Shown: positions 33,461-41,689 of the stretch, piece after piece
Numbering within the stretch: position 1 is the stretch's first letter
Layout of the letters: every line of letters starts with the position of its first letter
Assembly (NCBI GenBank): GCA_017463865.1
Contig: JAFTOI010000017.1
Location: 89,392-153,391 of the forward strand
DNA length: 64,000 nt
DNA from: Clostridia bacterium
GTDB lineage: Bacteria > Bacillota > Clostridia > Oscillospirales > CAG-272
Reading direction: 5' to 3'
Program-made: the position numbers and the translations under genes
The notes under the pieces: model-generated
Database searches by the model: none
What the model saw: the letters and a program-made list of their open reading frames with translations, nothing else
Told to the model about the DNA's origin: nothing

Positions 33461-34015
33461 TTATTCGTGCGCAGCTGCCAGTTTTTCGCCCAACTCCCGC
33501 ACGGCGGCCAACAGCTCGGCGTCCTCGGCGGCGGGGAGGGTGTCGGTCTTGTGGGTGACGACCGTCTCCATGTGCGTCGCGCGCATGCAGCGCAGCAGGC
33601 CCTGCGCCGTGTCCTCGGCGCGGGCGGGCGAGCCGTCCCCGCCGCCGGCGAGCAGGATCGCGCCGACCTTTGCCTTCTCGATCAGCCGCACCCTGTGGAA
33701 CCGCCGCGCGGTGTAGAGCACCTGAAGGCGGCTCATCAGCGAGAGAAGGGGCCCGGTGAGGCAGGAGAAGTAGACAGGCGATGCGATGACGATGCAGTCA
33801 GCTTCGGCGATGTCGCGGTAGATCTGCTGCATTTCGTCGTCGATGACGCAGCCGACCTGCGTCCAGCAGCGGCGGCAGTCGACACAGGGGCGAATATTCG
33901 CGCGGTAAGCGTCGATGACCTTCACCTCGCCGGGAAGTGATTCGCGCAATGCGCGGATCATGGCCACCGTATCGCCGTTCTTTCGCGGCGACCCGTTAAA
34001 AATAAGCGTTTTCAT
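33461..34015 (-). CDS. Flavodoxin-fold NAD(P)H-dependent FMN reductase
   Basis: A 184-residue flavoprotein. The N-terminal MKTLIFNGSPRKNGDTVAMI is the FMN phosphate loop (GSPRxxGxT). A Cys-rich segment (IRPCVDCRRCW) is typical of the iron-sulfur-flavoprotein-like NADPH-dependent FMN reductase group, and IVIASPVYFSCLTGPLL is the flavin isoalloxazine loop. Its likely role is reduction of a small electrophile, quinone or metal; the partner is unknown. AAGGGGGG precedes the ATG. It appears monocistronic, with a palindromic repeat upstream. Confidence 0.85.
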   Translation of the reverse strand: MKTLIFNGSPRKNGDTVAMIRALRESLPGEVKVIDAYRANIRPCVDCRRCWTQVGCVIDDEMQQIYRDIAEADCIVIASPVYFSCLTGPLLSLMSRLQVLYTARRFHRVRLIEKAKVGAILLAGGGDGSPARAEDTAQGLLRCMRATHMETVVTHKTDTLPAAEDAELLAAVRELGEKLAAAHE

Positions 34016-34050
34016 AAAACCCCCCCTTGTTTGAAAGCTTTTTGAAGATT

Positions 34051-34108
34051 CTTAAGGGACTTTTTCTCGAAAAAGTCCCTTAAGTAGGGTTTGGGGCAAC
34101 GTCCCAAG
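34051..34108. repeat. Palindromic repeat (family C)
   Basis: A perfect 15-bp hairpin, CTTAAGGGACTTTTT (34051-34065) and AAAAAGTCCCTTAAG (34070-34084) around CTCG, followed by GGGTTTGGGGCAACGTCCC. It sits between two minus-strand genes. It may serve as terminator of the SDR gene, but the composition looks like a dispersed repeat. Confidence 0.6.
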
Positions 34109-34111
34109 GTC

Positions 34112-34888
34112 TTACTTCGGCAGTCCCTGCTGCTTCATCCAGACGGCCATGATCAGCTTGTGGGGCAGCAGCTTGACCGCACGCACCTGATTGCGTACCG
34201 GCAAGCCGAGGATGGAGACGTCCTTGCCGCGCTTCATGTCGCGCAAGGCGAGCTTGACGACGTCGGCCGATTCGTACAGGCGGTTGAAATAGGTAACGGT
34301 CTTTTTCTCCTGCGTTTCGGCGCGGTCGAAAAAGTCGGTCTTGACCCAGCCGGGGCAGACGGCCATGACGCGGATGCCGCGGGGCTTCAGCTCGACATTC
34401 AGTCCGCGGGAGTAGCTGAGCACGAAGGCCTTCGAGGCGGCGTAGACGTTCATATAGGGTACCGGCTGGAAAGAGGAGAGTGAGCCGAGCTGGTAGATGC
34501 GGCCGCCCTTCTGCATGTAGAGCAGGGTCAGCTCGGTGACGGCGACCAGCGCGCGGCAGTTGAGGTCGATCATGCCGAGGGTCTCGTCGAGGCTGATCTC
34601 ATCGTGGCGGGCGAATTTGCCGTAGCCGCTGGCGTTGACGAGGACGGCAACGTTGGGCTTATCAGCTTCGAGCAGTGATCGGAAGCGGCCGAGGGCGGCG
34701 GGATCGGTCAGATCCATCGGCAGGGTGCGCAGGGGCGCGCGGAGCGTGGGGCGCAGTGCCTCGAGGCGGTCGGCGCGGCGGGCGATGACCCAGATCTCGT
34801 CGAAGCGCTCATCGCGGTCGAGCGCGAGGACGAAGTCACGGCCCATGCCGGAAGAGGCGCCGGTGATGATGGCGATGGTTTTGTTCAT
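34112..34888 (-). CDS. Short-chain dehydrogenase/reductase
   Basis: A 258-residue NAD(P)-dependent oxidoreductase. The Rossmann glycine motif TGASSGMGRDF is at residues 9-19. The NASGYG motif (variant of NNAG) lies near 82-87. Ser in YQLGSLSSFQPVP and the catalytic YAASK come at about 140-155, followed by PGWVKTDFF. The start at 34888 follows GGAGGATCC and gives MNKTIAIITG. The substrate is unknown; similar clostridial proteins act on small carbonyls or lipids. A clear promoter lies upstream. Confidence 0.88.
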   Translation of the reverse strand: MNKTIAIITGASSGMGRDFVLALDRDERFDEIWVIARRADRLEALRPTLRAPLRTLPMDLTDPAALGRFRSLLEADKPNVAVLVNASGYGKFARHDEISLDETLGMIDLNCRALVAVTELTLLYMQKGGRIYQLGSLSSFQPVPYMNVYAASKAFVLSYSRGLNVELKPRGIRVMAVCPGWVKTDFFDRAETQEKKTVTYFNRLYESADVVKLALRDMKRGKDVSILGLPVRNQVRAVKLLPHKLIMAVWMKQQGLPK

Positions 34889-34919
34889 GGGGGATCCTCC
34901 CTTGACTGTTGATACGCTT

Positions 34920-34948
34920 ATTATACCGCATTCGGCGGCGGTGTGCAA
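34920..34948 (-). promoter_or_regulatory. Promoter of the SDR gene
   Basis: On the minus strand TTGCAC (34943-34948) and TATAAT (34920-34925) are separated by 17 bases. Confidence 0.85.
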
Positions 34949-34976
34949 GATTTTTGGACAAACTTTCGCTTTCCCC

Positions 34977-35005
34977 TTGACTTGTGCGCCCAATTGTGGT
35001 AAAAA
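34977..35005 (+). promoter_or_regulatory. Probable promoter of the Gfo/Idh gene
   Basis: TTGACT (34977-34982), 17-base spacer, TAAAAA (35000-35005) preceded by TGTGG. The leader would then contain the family-B repeat. Confidence 0.5.
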
Positions 35006-35025
35006 TATAATAGTTATGTTGTGCG

Positions 35026-35122
35026 AACTTCCTCAGAGCTCCCTCGGGGAGGGAGCCTTGGTGCGCGTTAAGCCTCCCTCTTCGAGGGAGGTGGCACGCC
35101 GTCAGGCGTGACGGAGGGAGTT
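35026..35122. repeat. Palindromic repeat (family B), copy 1
   Basis: Built of GAGCTCCCTCGGGGAGGGAGC, CTCCCTCTTCGAGGGAG and GGCACGCCGTCAGGCGTG hairpins. It starts AACTTCCTCAG and ends GACGGAGGGAGTT. Related to the sequence at 44784-44910. It lies inside the predicted 5' leader of the oxidoreductase gene. Confidence 0.7.
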
Positions 35123-35162
35123 ATTTCATCCTTCCAATATTACACCCACAAGGAGAATCCTC

Positions 35163-36203
35163 ATGGAAAAGAAAATTCTGCGCGCCGGCCTGGTCGGGCT
35201 TGGCGGCATGGGCCGGGGGCATCTCGGCAATTATCTGAAGTTCAACGCCGAGGGCGACATCATTGAACTGGTCGCCGTCTGCGATATCGATCCGTCCAAG
35301 TTTGAGAAGGCCGATATCAAGTTCAATCTCGAGAGCGAGAAGAACGACGCCGACTGCTCGGCTTTCCGCCGCTACACCAGCATGGATGATATGCTGGCCA
35401 ACGAGGAGTTGGACATGGTCACCATCGCGCTGCCGACTTATCTGCACTGTGAGGCGACCGTCAAGTTCCTTGAAGCCGGTGTTCATGTTCTCTGTGAGAA
35501 GCCGATGGGTTTGACACTTGAACAGTGTGACACGATGATCGAAACGGCGAAACGCTGCGGAAAGCAGTTGATGATCGGTCAGTGCCTCCGCTTCTGGGAG
35601 GAGTACCGCCAGCTCAAGCAGATCGTCGAGGATGGCACCTACGGCAAGCCGTTGAGCGGCTTCTTCTACCGCGGCGGCCAGACGCCCCGCTGGAATGTCG
35701 ACGGCGTCGAGAACTGGTATCTCAAAAAGGAGTGCGGCGGCGGTGCCATCATCGACCAACACGTCCACGATGTCGACATGGTGCAGTACCTCTACGGCAT
35801 GCCCAAGGCGGTCAGCTCGGTGGGCATGGTCGTTCACCCCGGCTGCAACTTTGAGACGGTCACCACCAACTACATCTACGAAGACGGCAAGTCGATCAAC
35901 GCCCAGAACGACTGGAATTGGACCGGCCAGCCCTTCTTCATGGGCTACCGCGCCAATTTTGCCGAGGGCTCAGTGCGCTGGGAGAACGGTCAGTTCATCA
36001 AGGCCGGCCCCGGCGAGAAGATGACCCAGTACGAGCTGGCGAAGTCCAACGCCTACTACAACGAGACCCGTTATTTTGCCGAGTGCATCCGCGACGGGAA
36101 AGAGAACACCATCAACCCGCCCGAATCCTCGCGCGATACCATCCGCCTCGTGCTGGCCGAGATCGCATCCTGCGAGCAGAACGGCGCGCCGGTCGAGCTG
36201 TAA
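35163..36203 (+). CDS. Gfo/Idh/MocA-family oxidoreductase
   Basis: A 346-residue NAD(P)-dependent sugar or cyclitol dehydrogenase. The N-terminal Rossmann motif AGLVGLGGMGRGHLG is at residues 8-22. The EKP motif of the family is in VHVLCEKPMGLTLEQC, near residue 116. The catalytic-site His segment GGGAIIDQHVHDVDMVQYLY is near 195. AAGGAG lies 8 bases before the ATG. The substrate is probably a hexose, inositol or their derivative, but cannot be fixed. The flippase gene follows 36 bases downstream with its own ribosome site, so the two may be cotranscribed. Confidence 0.9.
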   Translation: MEKKILRAGLVGLGGMGRGHLGNYLKFNAEGDIIELVAVCDIDPSKFEKADIKFNLESEKNDADCSAFRRYTSMDDMLANEELDMVTIALPTYLHCEATVKFLEAGVHVLCEKPMGLTLEQCDTMIETAKRCGKQLMIGQCLRFWEEYRQLKQIVEDGTYGKPLSGFFYRGGQTPRWNVDGVENWYLKKECGGGAIIDQHVHDVDMVQYLYGMPKAVSSVGMVVHPGCNFETVTTNYIYEDGKSINAQNDWNWTGQPFFMGYRANFAEGSVRWENGQFIKAGPGEKMTQYELAKSNAYYNETRYFAECIRDGKENTINPPESSRDTIRLVLAEIASCEQNGAPVEL

Positions 36204-36239
36204 CATGGTGATGATCCGCTTTTTGGGGGAGGTACGCTG

Positions 36240-37649
36240 ATGGCTGTCCAGAACAAGTACAAGACCCTGCTTTCAAACACCGCGATATTGGGGATCGGCA
36301 CCTTCGGCTCGAAGCTGTTGGTCTACTTCCTCATGCCGCTTTACACCGCCTGCCTGTCCAGCGACCAGTTCGGCCGCGCCGACCTCATCGCGCAGACGGC
36401 GAATCTGCTGATTCCCATTCTGTCGATCAGCATCGGTGATGCGGTTTTTCGCTTCACCCTTGATCGGGCGAAGAACCGCGCCGCCATTCTGACGACCGGC
36501 TTCTTTATCCTCGGCGCGGGGGCGCTCGTCGGCCTGCCGCTGGGGGCACTGCTGAACTGCATCCCCTATTTTGCCGGCGGCTACGGGTGGCTTATCATCG
36601 CCTACACCGTTGCCTCCAACTTCCACACGCTCTGCGCCAACTATCTCCGCGCGTCGGGGCGGACGAAGCTTTTTGCCCTGCAGGGCATTTTCACCACCGC
36701 GTTCACCGTCGGACTGAACCTCATTTTCCTGCTCGGACTTGACATGACCGTCACCGGCTATGTCCTCTCGGTGGTGCTGGCCGATATGATCGTCGGTGTC
36801 GCGTTGTTTTTCGGCTGCGGCCTGTGGAAGCAGGTCAGCGTTTCGGCGTTTTCGCCCGAGTTTGCGAAAAAGATGCTGCGCTACAGCGCGCCGCTGATCC
36901 CGACGACCATTTTCTGGTGGATCACCAACGTCTCCGACCGCTACATGATCGCGTGGTTCTGCGGCGATGATGTCAACGGGCTTTATGCCGCTGCTTTCAA
37001 GATCCCGACGCTGCTCATCCTCGTCTCGGGCATCTTCATCGAGGCGTGGCACTTCTCGGCTGTCACCGACCGCGGCGACGCGCGGCAGCAATCGCGCTTC
37101 TTCTCCACCGTCTTCGACAGTTTCCAGGCGGTCATGTTCATGGCCGGCGCGGGACTGACTGCCTTCGCGAAGGTCTGCGCCATCCTGCTCTTCGACGACA
37201 GCTACTACACGGCGTGGCAGTACATGCCCGTCCTGCTGCTGGCGACTGTTTTCTCCAGCCTGGTCACCTTTATGGGCAGTGTTTACCTCGTCGAGAAGAA
37301 GAGTCTCAACTCTTTCTACACCTCGCTGATCGGCGCGCTGGTCAACATCGTGCTGAACCTCATCCTGATCCCCATCTGGGGTGCACAGGGCGCGGCGATC
37401 GCGACTTTCACCTGCTACCTTGTCGTGTTCATCATCCGCGCTGTCAACACGCAGCGGTATATCCGCTTTAACCTTCACCTGCGCAAGTTGGCGGTCAACA
37501 CGGTGCTGACCGCCGTGCAATGCGTACTCATGGTCGCCGAGCCGCCGGTGTGGTGGCTATGGCAGGGGCTGATCGTGGTCGCGGTCTTCGCGATCAATGC
37601 CAAGCCCATTTTGCGCGGCATCATGCAGGTGCTGCGTCGGGGAAAGTGA
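36240..37649 (+). CDS. Polysaccharide flippase (Wzx/MurJ-like, MOP superfamily)
   Basis: A 469-residue membrane protein with about 12-14 hydrophobic segments. The N-terminus LLSNTAILGIGTFGSKLLVY and the following FLMPLYTACLSSDQFGRADL match polysaccharide-biosynthesis flippases that move undecaprenyl-linked oligosaccharides across the membrane. FSPEFAKKMLRYSAPLIPTT and WITNVSDRYMIAWFCG are the usual mid-protein landmarks. GGGGGAGG precedes the ATG. No glycosyltransferase cluster is adjacent; its only neighbour in the operon is the oxidoreductase. Ends at a strong terminator. Confidence 0.88.
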   Translation: MAVQNKYKTLLSNTAILGIGTFGSKLLVYFLMPLYTACLSSDQFGRADLIAQTANLLIPILSISIGDAVFRFTLDRAKNRAAILTTGFFILGAGALVGLPLGALLNCIPYFAGGYGWLIIAYTVASNFHTLCANYLRASGRTKLFALQGIFTTAFTVGLNLIFLLGLDMTVTGYVLSVVLADMIVGVALFFGCGLWKQVSVSAFSPEFAKKMLRYSAPLIPTTIFWWITNVSDRYMIAWFCGDDVNGLYAAAFKIPTLLILVSGIFIEAWHFSAVTDRGDARQQSRFFSTVFDSFQAVMFMAGAGLTAFAKVCAILLFDDSYYTAWQYMPVLLLATVFSSLVTFMGSVYLVEKKSLNSFYTSLIGALVNIVLNLILIPIWGAQGAAIATFTCYLVVFIIRAVNTQRYIRFNLHLRKLAVNTVLTAVQCVLMVAEPPVWWLWQGLIVVAVFAINAKPILRGIMQVLRRGK

Positions 37650-37655
37650 GACGAC

Positions 37656-37694
37656 AAAAATCCGCCTATGGCATTGCCATGGGCGGATTTTTTT
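37656..37694. terminator. Bidirectional terminator
   Basis: AAAAATCCGCC (37656-37666), an inner ATGGC/GCCAT stem, then GGGCGGATTTTTTT. It separates the convergent flippase and TerB_N genes. Confidence 0.93.
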
Positions 37695-37695
37695 G

Positions 37696-39408
37696 TTACA
37701 GCCCCGCCACCTCGTCGCGGTAGTCGTCGATGACGGCATATCCGCTGCCGCTGTCCTCGATGAGGATGTCGCCGGAGGCTTCGATGGCAGCTTCGTTGAC
37801 CCGCTCGACGGCGGCGTCGAGCATCATTCCGACGCGGCTTGCGGCGGCTTTCGCCGCCTCGGTATTGCTGTCCAGGATGGCACGGACGAAGTCGGCGAGG
37901 CCCATTGTCTCGAGGGCGCCGCAGAGCCCCGCCCGCGGGGCAGGGGAGGGCGTGGGGGCGGGTGTCGGTTCGGGCATGGGGATGGGGGCCGGTGTCTCGA
38001 CCGGCTCGGGCTCGGTTTCGCCGAAGGCCTCGACCAGGCGCTGGGTCGTCTGCCACGACGCGCGCTCGATCTCGGCGGCGCGGTCGGGCGAGAGGGTGGT
38101 CGAGAGGGGCTCGTAGAGGGGAGCGTAGCGCTTTTCCTCGGCGGCTTCGGCTTTTTTGGACGGCGTCATGGCCTGCTTGCGGGGCAGCGCCTCGTTCATG
38201 TAGGCGTCGATCAGCGCGCGGATGTCGTTGGGCAGGGCGTACAGCCCCAGCCGCGACTTGATGCCGAGGTGGGCGCGCAGGCGGTTCTCGCTGTACTTGA
38301 TGATGTCGGTCACGAGGAAGCGCAGCTCGTGTGAGCGGGTGAAGCAGCAGTAGTCGACCTCGATGCGGTACTTGTTCTCGTGCGCGCAGAGCGCCCCGCC
38401 GAAGGCATCGCGGGAGAGCAGGCTGTCCTGCAGCCCGCCGCCCGAGAGCAGATGGGTGCGGTCGCCGGCCACCGCCGCAACCACATGCGCCATCGCGCCC
38501 CGGATGTGGCGGTCGTAGAGGGCGAGGTTGTCGCCGGCGGCGAATTTGCTCTTGCCGTAGTCATAGTTCGACGCGAAGCGGATCAGCGCGTCGACATAGG
38601 CCCCGCCGGCCTCGCCCGGCCGGTCAAGCCAGAATTCCTTGAGCGCCGAGGAGACGACCAGCGTCTCAATGTCAGCGCCCAGCGCCTCGGTGGGGGGCGG
38701 GAGATGGTGGATCAGGCAGTAGTCGCAGATCCATTCGCCCATGAAACGGTCGAGCCGCGTGTAGGTCGCGCGGTAGGCCCGCCAGAGCGCACAGAGGGCG
38801 GCCAGCCCCTCGGCGGGCGGGATATCCTCGCCGCTGAGGTTGATGATCTCGTAGAGGTAGAGCAGGAGATAGGTGTAGTCGCACTCGGGATAGATCCCCT
38901 GGCGTACCTGACTGCGCCAGTAGAGATACCAGGCAAGGCGCTTCTCGGTCAGCTGTGCGTACTGCGGGACGTAGGAGAAGAAGGGCTCACGCGGGCAGGG
39001 GGGCGCGTCGACATGCAGATAGCGGCGCGCGTCGGCCATGAAGCGCTCATAGTAGTTGTAGGCTGACGGCCAGCGGTAGATGCGCACCGTGTGGATCAGT
39101 GAGTTTTCGGGATGGTAGGTGTCGATGGGGGCGGCTTTGCGGCGCTCCTCGGCGGCTTCGCGGGGCGGGATGGTGTGATAGACCAGCGGTTTTTCGGCGG
39201 CCGCCGAACGCGGCGGGCGCTCCCCCAGTGTCAGCGGCGACGCGCCGGTCGCCGCGGCATCGCCGGCGGGCGGATCGAGCGTCAGCTCGACCGGCTCGGT
39301 CGAGTGCGGCTGGGGCGGCGTGCGGGGCGTGCTCTGCTTGCTGGGCAGCAGCTCGTCGATGGTCCAGAAGCGGTCGAGCGCCTCGTCGCGCGACTTGTCC
39401 TGCGGCAT
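37696..39408 (-). CDS. TerB N-terminal-domain protein
   Basis: A 570-residue cytosolic protein. Residues ~1-90 are a Pro/Ala-rich low-complexity region. Residues ~95-290 match the TerB_N domain (IRIYRWPSAYNYYERF-like core, then PFFSYVPQYAQLTEKRLAWY, YWRSQVRQGIYPECDYTYLL, YLYEIINLSGEDIPP). Residues ~300-420 form a further all-alpha region. The Pro/Glu stretch at ~480-510 precedes a C-terminal helical segment. TerB_N proteins are linked to tellurite/stress systems and intracellular surveillance, but the function is unknown. No other ter genes are here. AAGGAGG and a TTGACA-17-TATAAT promoter (39444-39472) lie upstream. Confidence 0.82.
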   Translation of the reverse strand: MPQDKSRDEALDRFWTIDELLPSKQSTPRTPPQPHSTEPVELTLDPPAGDAAATGASPLTLGERPPRSAAAEKPLVYHTIPPREAAEERRKAAPIDTYHPENSLIHTVRIYRWPSAYNYYERFMADARRYLHVDAPPCPREPFFSYVPQYAQLTEKRLAWYLYWRSQVRQGIYPECDYTYLLLYLYEIINLSGEDIPPAEGLAALCALWRAYRATYTRLDRFMGEWICDYCLIHHLPPPTEALGADIETLVVSSALKEFWLDRPGEAGGAYVDALIRFASNYDYGKSKFAAGDNLALYDRHIRGAMAHVVAAVAGDRTHLLSGGGLQDSLLSRDAFGGALCAHENKYRIEVDYCCFTRSHELRFLVTDIIKYSENRLRAHLGIKSRLGLYALPNDIRALIDAYMNEALPRKQAMTPSKKAEAAEEKRYAPLYEPLSTTLSPDRAAEIERASWQTTQRLVEAFGETEPEPVETPAPIPMPEPTPAPTPSPAPRAGLCGALETMGLADFVRAILDSNTEAAKAAASRVGMMLDAAVERVNEAAIEASGDILIEDSGSGYAVIDDYRDEVAGL

Positions 39409-39443
39409 GGGGATCCCTCCTTCGGCGGGTACTTCAATAGCTT

Positions 39444-39472
39444 ATTATACCATGGATCGCGCGCGGTGTCAA
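39444..39472 (-). promoter_or_regulatory. Promoter of the TerB_N gene
   Basis: On the minus strand TTGACA (39467-39472), 17-base spacer, TATAAT (39444-39449). Confidence 0.87.
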
Positions 39473-39577
39473 CCTTCGGCGCGGGCAAATCGTCTGGTTG
39501 CCGCTCTGCCTATTCCTTCCATCAAAATATCCAAAAAGGGTAATTTGGCACCCGTTTGAATTTGAAAAAATCGCATA

Positions 39578-39619
39578 TTGACATTTAATGGAATTAAGTG
39601 GTATAATATGGATATCCAT
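39578..39619 (+). promoter_or_regulatory. Promoter plus 12-bp palindrome of the FliB-like gene
   Basis: TTGACA (39578-39583), 18-base spacer, TATAAT (39602-39607), directly abutted by the perfect palindrome ATGGATATCCAT (39608-39619). An operator at this place would block transcription initiation. Confidence 0.7.
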
Positions 39620-39642
39620 TTTTTGTTAATCTGAGGCGTTCC

Positions 39643-40812
39643 ATGAAAGAATCGCACACATTTCTCGTTCCTGACTACTTTCCACATTTTTCCTGCAAGA
39701 TGGGTGCATGCCGCACGGCATGCTGTACCGGCTGGCCGGTCACCATCTCGCGGGAGAATTACTTTCACCTGCTCGGCGTCGAATGCAGCCTTGATCTGCG
39801 CCGTCGGCTGGACTGCGCATTGCATCTGGTCGACTATCCCACGCCCGATGAGTACGCCCGCTTCAGCCACCGCTACGACGGTGAGTGTGCGGCGCGGCTG
39901 CCGGATGGGCGGTGTGCGATCCAGGCCGAGCTGGGGGAGGATCTGCTGGCCGACGTCTGCCGCCTCTATCCGCGCGGCGTCCGGGTTGAGGAGCGGGACG
40001 GACATGAGTGCTCCTGCGCCAACAGCTGTGAGGCGGTGATCGAAGCCTTCCTCGATCACCCGGCCCCGCTTACCTTCGTCGAGCATCCGATGACCATCGT
40101 TCTGCCTCACCCGCCCGAGCGGGAGGCGCATTTCGAGACCCTCGGGCGGGCGCGGGAGATACGGCTGTTTCTCATCCGCACTATGCAGAACCGCACGCTG
40201 ACGCTGCCCGAGCGGTTGGTGCATCTGGGGCAGGTGCTCCGGGCGCTTGAGCGTGTGATGCCTGAACGCGATGAGGCTGGCCTTGACGCCATTCTCGGCG
40301 GTTCGATCGCCGTTTCCGCTGTGCCCCAAACCACCCTCTCACGCGACCGACTGCTCGATGGCCTGCACATTGCCGAGGGAATGATTGCCCTGCTCGACGC
40401 CCGCAGTGACAGCATCCGCGACTGGGGCGAGGCAGCACTGGGCTGCTTGGGCCGGGATGACGGTGCGCTCGAGCGCTACATTGACGCCCGTGACAGCTTT
40501 GTCGCGCGCTTTCCGGCGTGGGAGATCTGGTTTGAGCATATGCTGGTCAACCACATGTACTTCGCGCAGTTCCCCTATCAGGATCGGCCTGAGACGGTGG
40601 GGGATGAGTTCATCGCCTTATGCGCCGTCTACGCACTGCTGCGCTTCCTGCTGCTCGGCGCCGCGCCGGCTGACGAGGCTGCGCTGGTCGACATCGCCAG
40701 CGCCCTCTTCCGTCTGGTTGAGCACTCGAGCTTCGACCGCAGCGCCGCCCGCCTGCTGAAGCAGGTTGGCTGCACCTCGCCTGAGCAGCTGTGGGAATTG
40801 ATCAGCTTGTGA
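39643..40812 (+). CDS. FliB-like (flagellin lysine-N-methylase family) Cys-rich protein
   Basis: A 389-residue protein. The N-terminal Cys cluster (Cys18, 23, 27 and 28 in FSCKMGACRTACCTGWPVTI), GECAARLPDGRCAIQ and LADVCRLYPR, followed by CSCANSCEAVI, are the metal or Fe-S ligand pattern of the FliB family, which methylates lysines of flagellin in Salmonella. The long C-terminal helical part is poorly conserved. No flagellar genes are in the window, and many Clostridia carry several FliB-like genes without flagella, so the true target is open. A weak ribosome site precedes the ATG. Single gene with promoter and terminator. Confidence 0.82.
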   Translation: MKESHTFLVPDYFPHFSCKMGACRTACCTGWPVTISRENYFHLLGVECSLDLRRRLDCALHLVDYPTPDEYARFSHRYDGECAARLPDGRCAIQAELGEDLLADVCRLYPRGVRVEERDGHECSCANSCEAVIEAFLDHPAPLTFVEHPMTIVLPHPPEREAHFETLGRAREIRLFLIRTMQNRTLTLPERLVHLGQVLRALERVMPERDEAGLDAILGGSIAVSAVPQTTLSRDRLLDGLHIAEGMIALLDARSDSIRDWGEAALGCLGRDDGALERYIDARDSFVARFPAWEIWFEHMLVNHMYFAQFPYQDRPETVGDEFIALCAVYALLRFLLLGAAPADEAALVDIASALFRLVEHSSFDRSAARLLKQVGCTSPEQLWELISL

Positions 40813-40846
40813 GGATTTATTTCTCCTAAAATTGCTAAAGTAAGCG

Positions 40847-40891
40847 AAAGCGCTGACCTGTTTACCTGAGTTAAACGGTCAGCGCTTTTTG
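40847..40891. terminator. Bidirectional terminator
   Basis: AAAGCGCTGACC (40847-40858) pairs with GGTCAGCGCTTT (40877-40888), with an inner GTTTA/TAAAC pairing in the loop. It lies between the convergent FliB-like and sigma-operon genes. Confidence 0.85.
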
Positions 40892-41689
40892 TCAGAAGCA
40901 GTTCGCCCATTCGAACATCAGCCGTTCGGCTTCGGCGGCGTCTTTGGCAAGATAGGCGATGTGGAGCTTATACAGCACCCCATCGCGGACAAGGTAACCG
41001 TCAAGACCCGACCAGCCGCTCTCCATCGGCGAGGAGCGGACGAAGAGCCAGGGGAGGCCTGAGATGTTGGTCTCATCGGTGGGTGTAAAGCTGATTTCTT
41101 CAGTTGTCCGCAGGCCGGTGAACATGTCTCCACCATAGTGTTCGGTGAAGAGATGCGTATAGGCTTGCAGACGGATGTTGCCGACAACATAATCGGTCTC
41201 AAGATTTATCCACTGCAGTCTGCCGTCGCGCCATCCCGTGACGTGCAGCTGCGTTGATGTCTCTTCCAGCTCCCAGTCGAGCCTGACAAGCGGCTTGTAG
41301 CCGATAAATGCCCGTGCCTCTGCGGATGAATCAAAGCTTTTGTAATAACTGCCGGGCCATATGCTGTCGTAGGGCTTGCTGTCTTTATATTGCTGCACGA
41401 TCACACTGCCCAACGCACGCAATTCTGCGGACAGCTCGCTGTCGTCGATCTTCCGCATGTCCATGGCGAGATCATATCCCGATTCTTCGCGATCGGTGAA
41501 GATATCCGTGATCCACACCCCGTGCCCGCTCGCCGCGTAGACCGTCGTCCCGCCGATGAGGAGGCAGAGGCAGGCGGCGAGGATGCTCCACCGCAGACGC
41601 ACCGGGCGGCGGGCTTGCGCGGCATGCGCTTCGGCGACGTACTGGGCGTCGATCTCGCCGAGCAGGTCGGCAAATTCTTCTTTTTTCAT
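40892..41689 (-). CDS. Single-pass membrane protein, probable sigma-factor regulator (2)
   Basis: A 265-residue protein. A cytosolic N-terminus (MKKEEFADLLGEIDAQYVAE) is followed by a transmembrane segment at ~32-52 (WSILAACLCLLIGGTTVYAA) and an extracytosolic domain of ~210 residues with no motif that I know. It overlaps the sigma gene stop by 4 bases (ATGA). Its layout and N-terminus parallel the protein at 31204-32256, suggesting a family of anti-sigma or sensor proteins lacking the classical zinc finger. Confidence 0.7.
   Translation of the reverse strand: MKKEEFADLLGEIDAQYVAEAHAAQARRPVRLRWSILAACLCLLIGGTTVYAASGHGVWITDIFTDREESGYDLAMDMRKIDDSELSAELRALGSVIVQQYKDSKPYDSIWPGSYYKSFDSSAEARAFIGYKPLVRLDWELEETSTQLHVTGWRDGRLQWINLETDYVVGNIRLQAYTHLFTEHYGGDMFTGLRTTEEISFTPTDETNISGLPWLFVRSSPMESGWSGLDGYLVRDGVLYKLHIAYLAKDAAEAERLMFEWANCF

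Noticed and set aside
34051-34084. Terminator of the SDR gene
   Set aside because: The stem is strong but lacks a T-run after it in the minus direction, so it was listed as a repeat instead.
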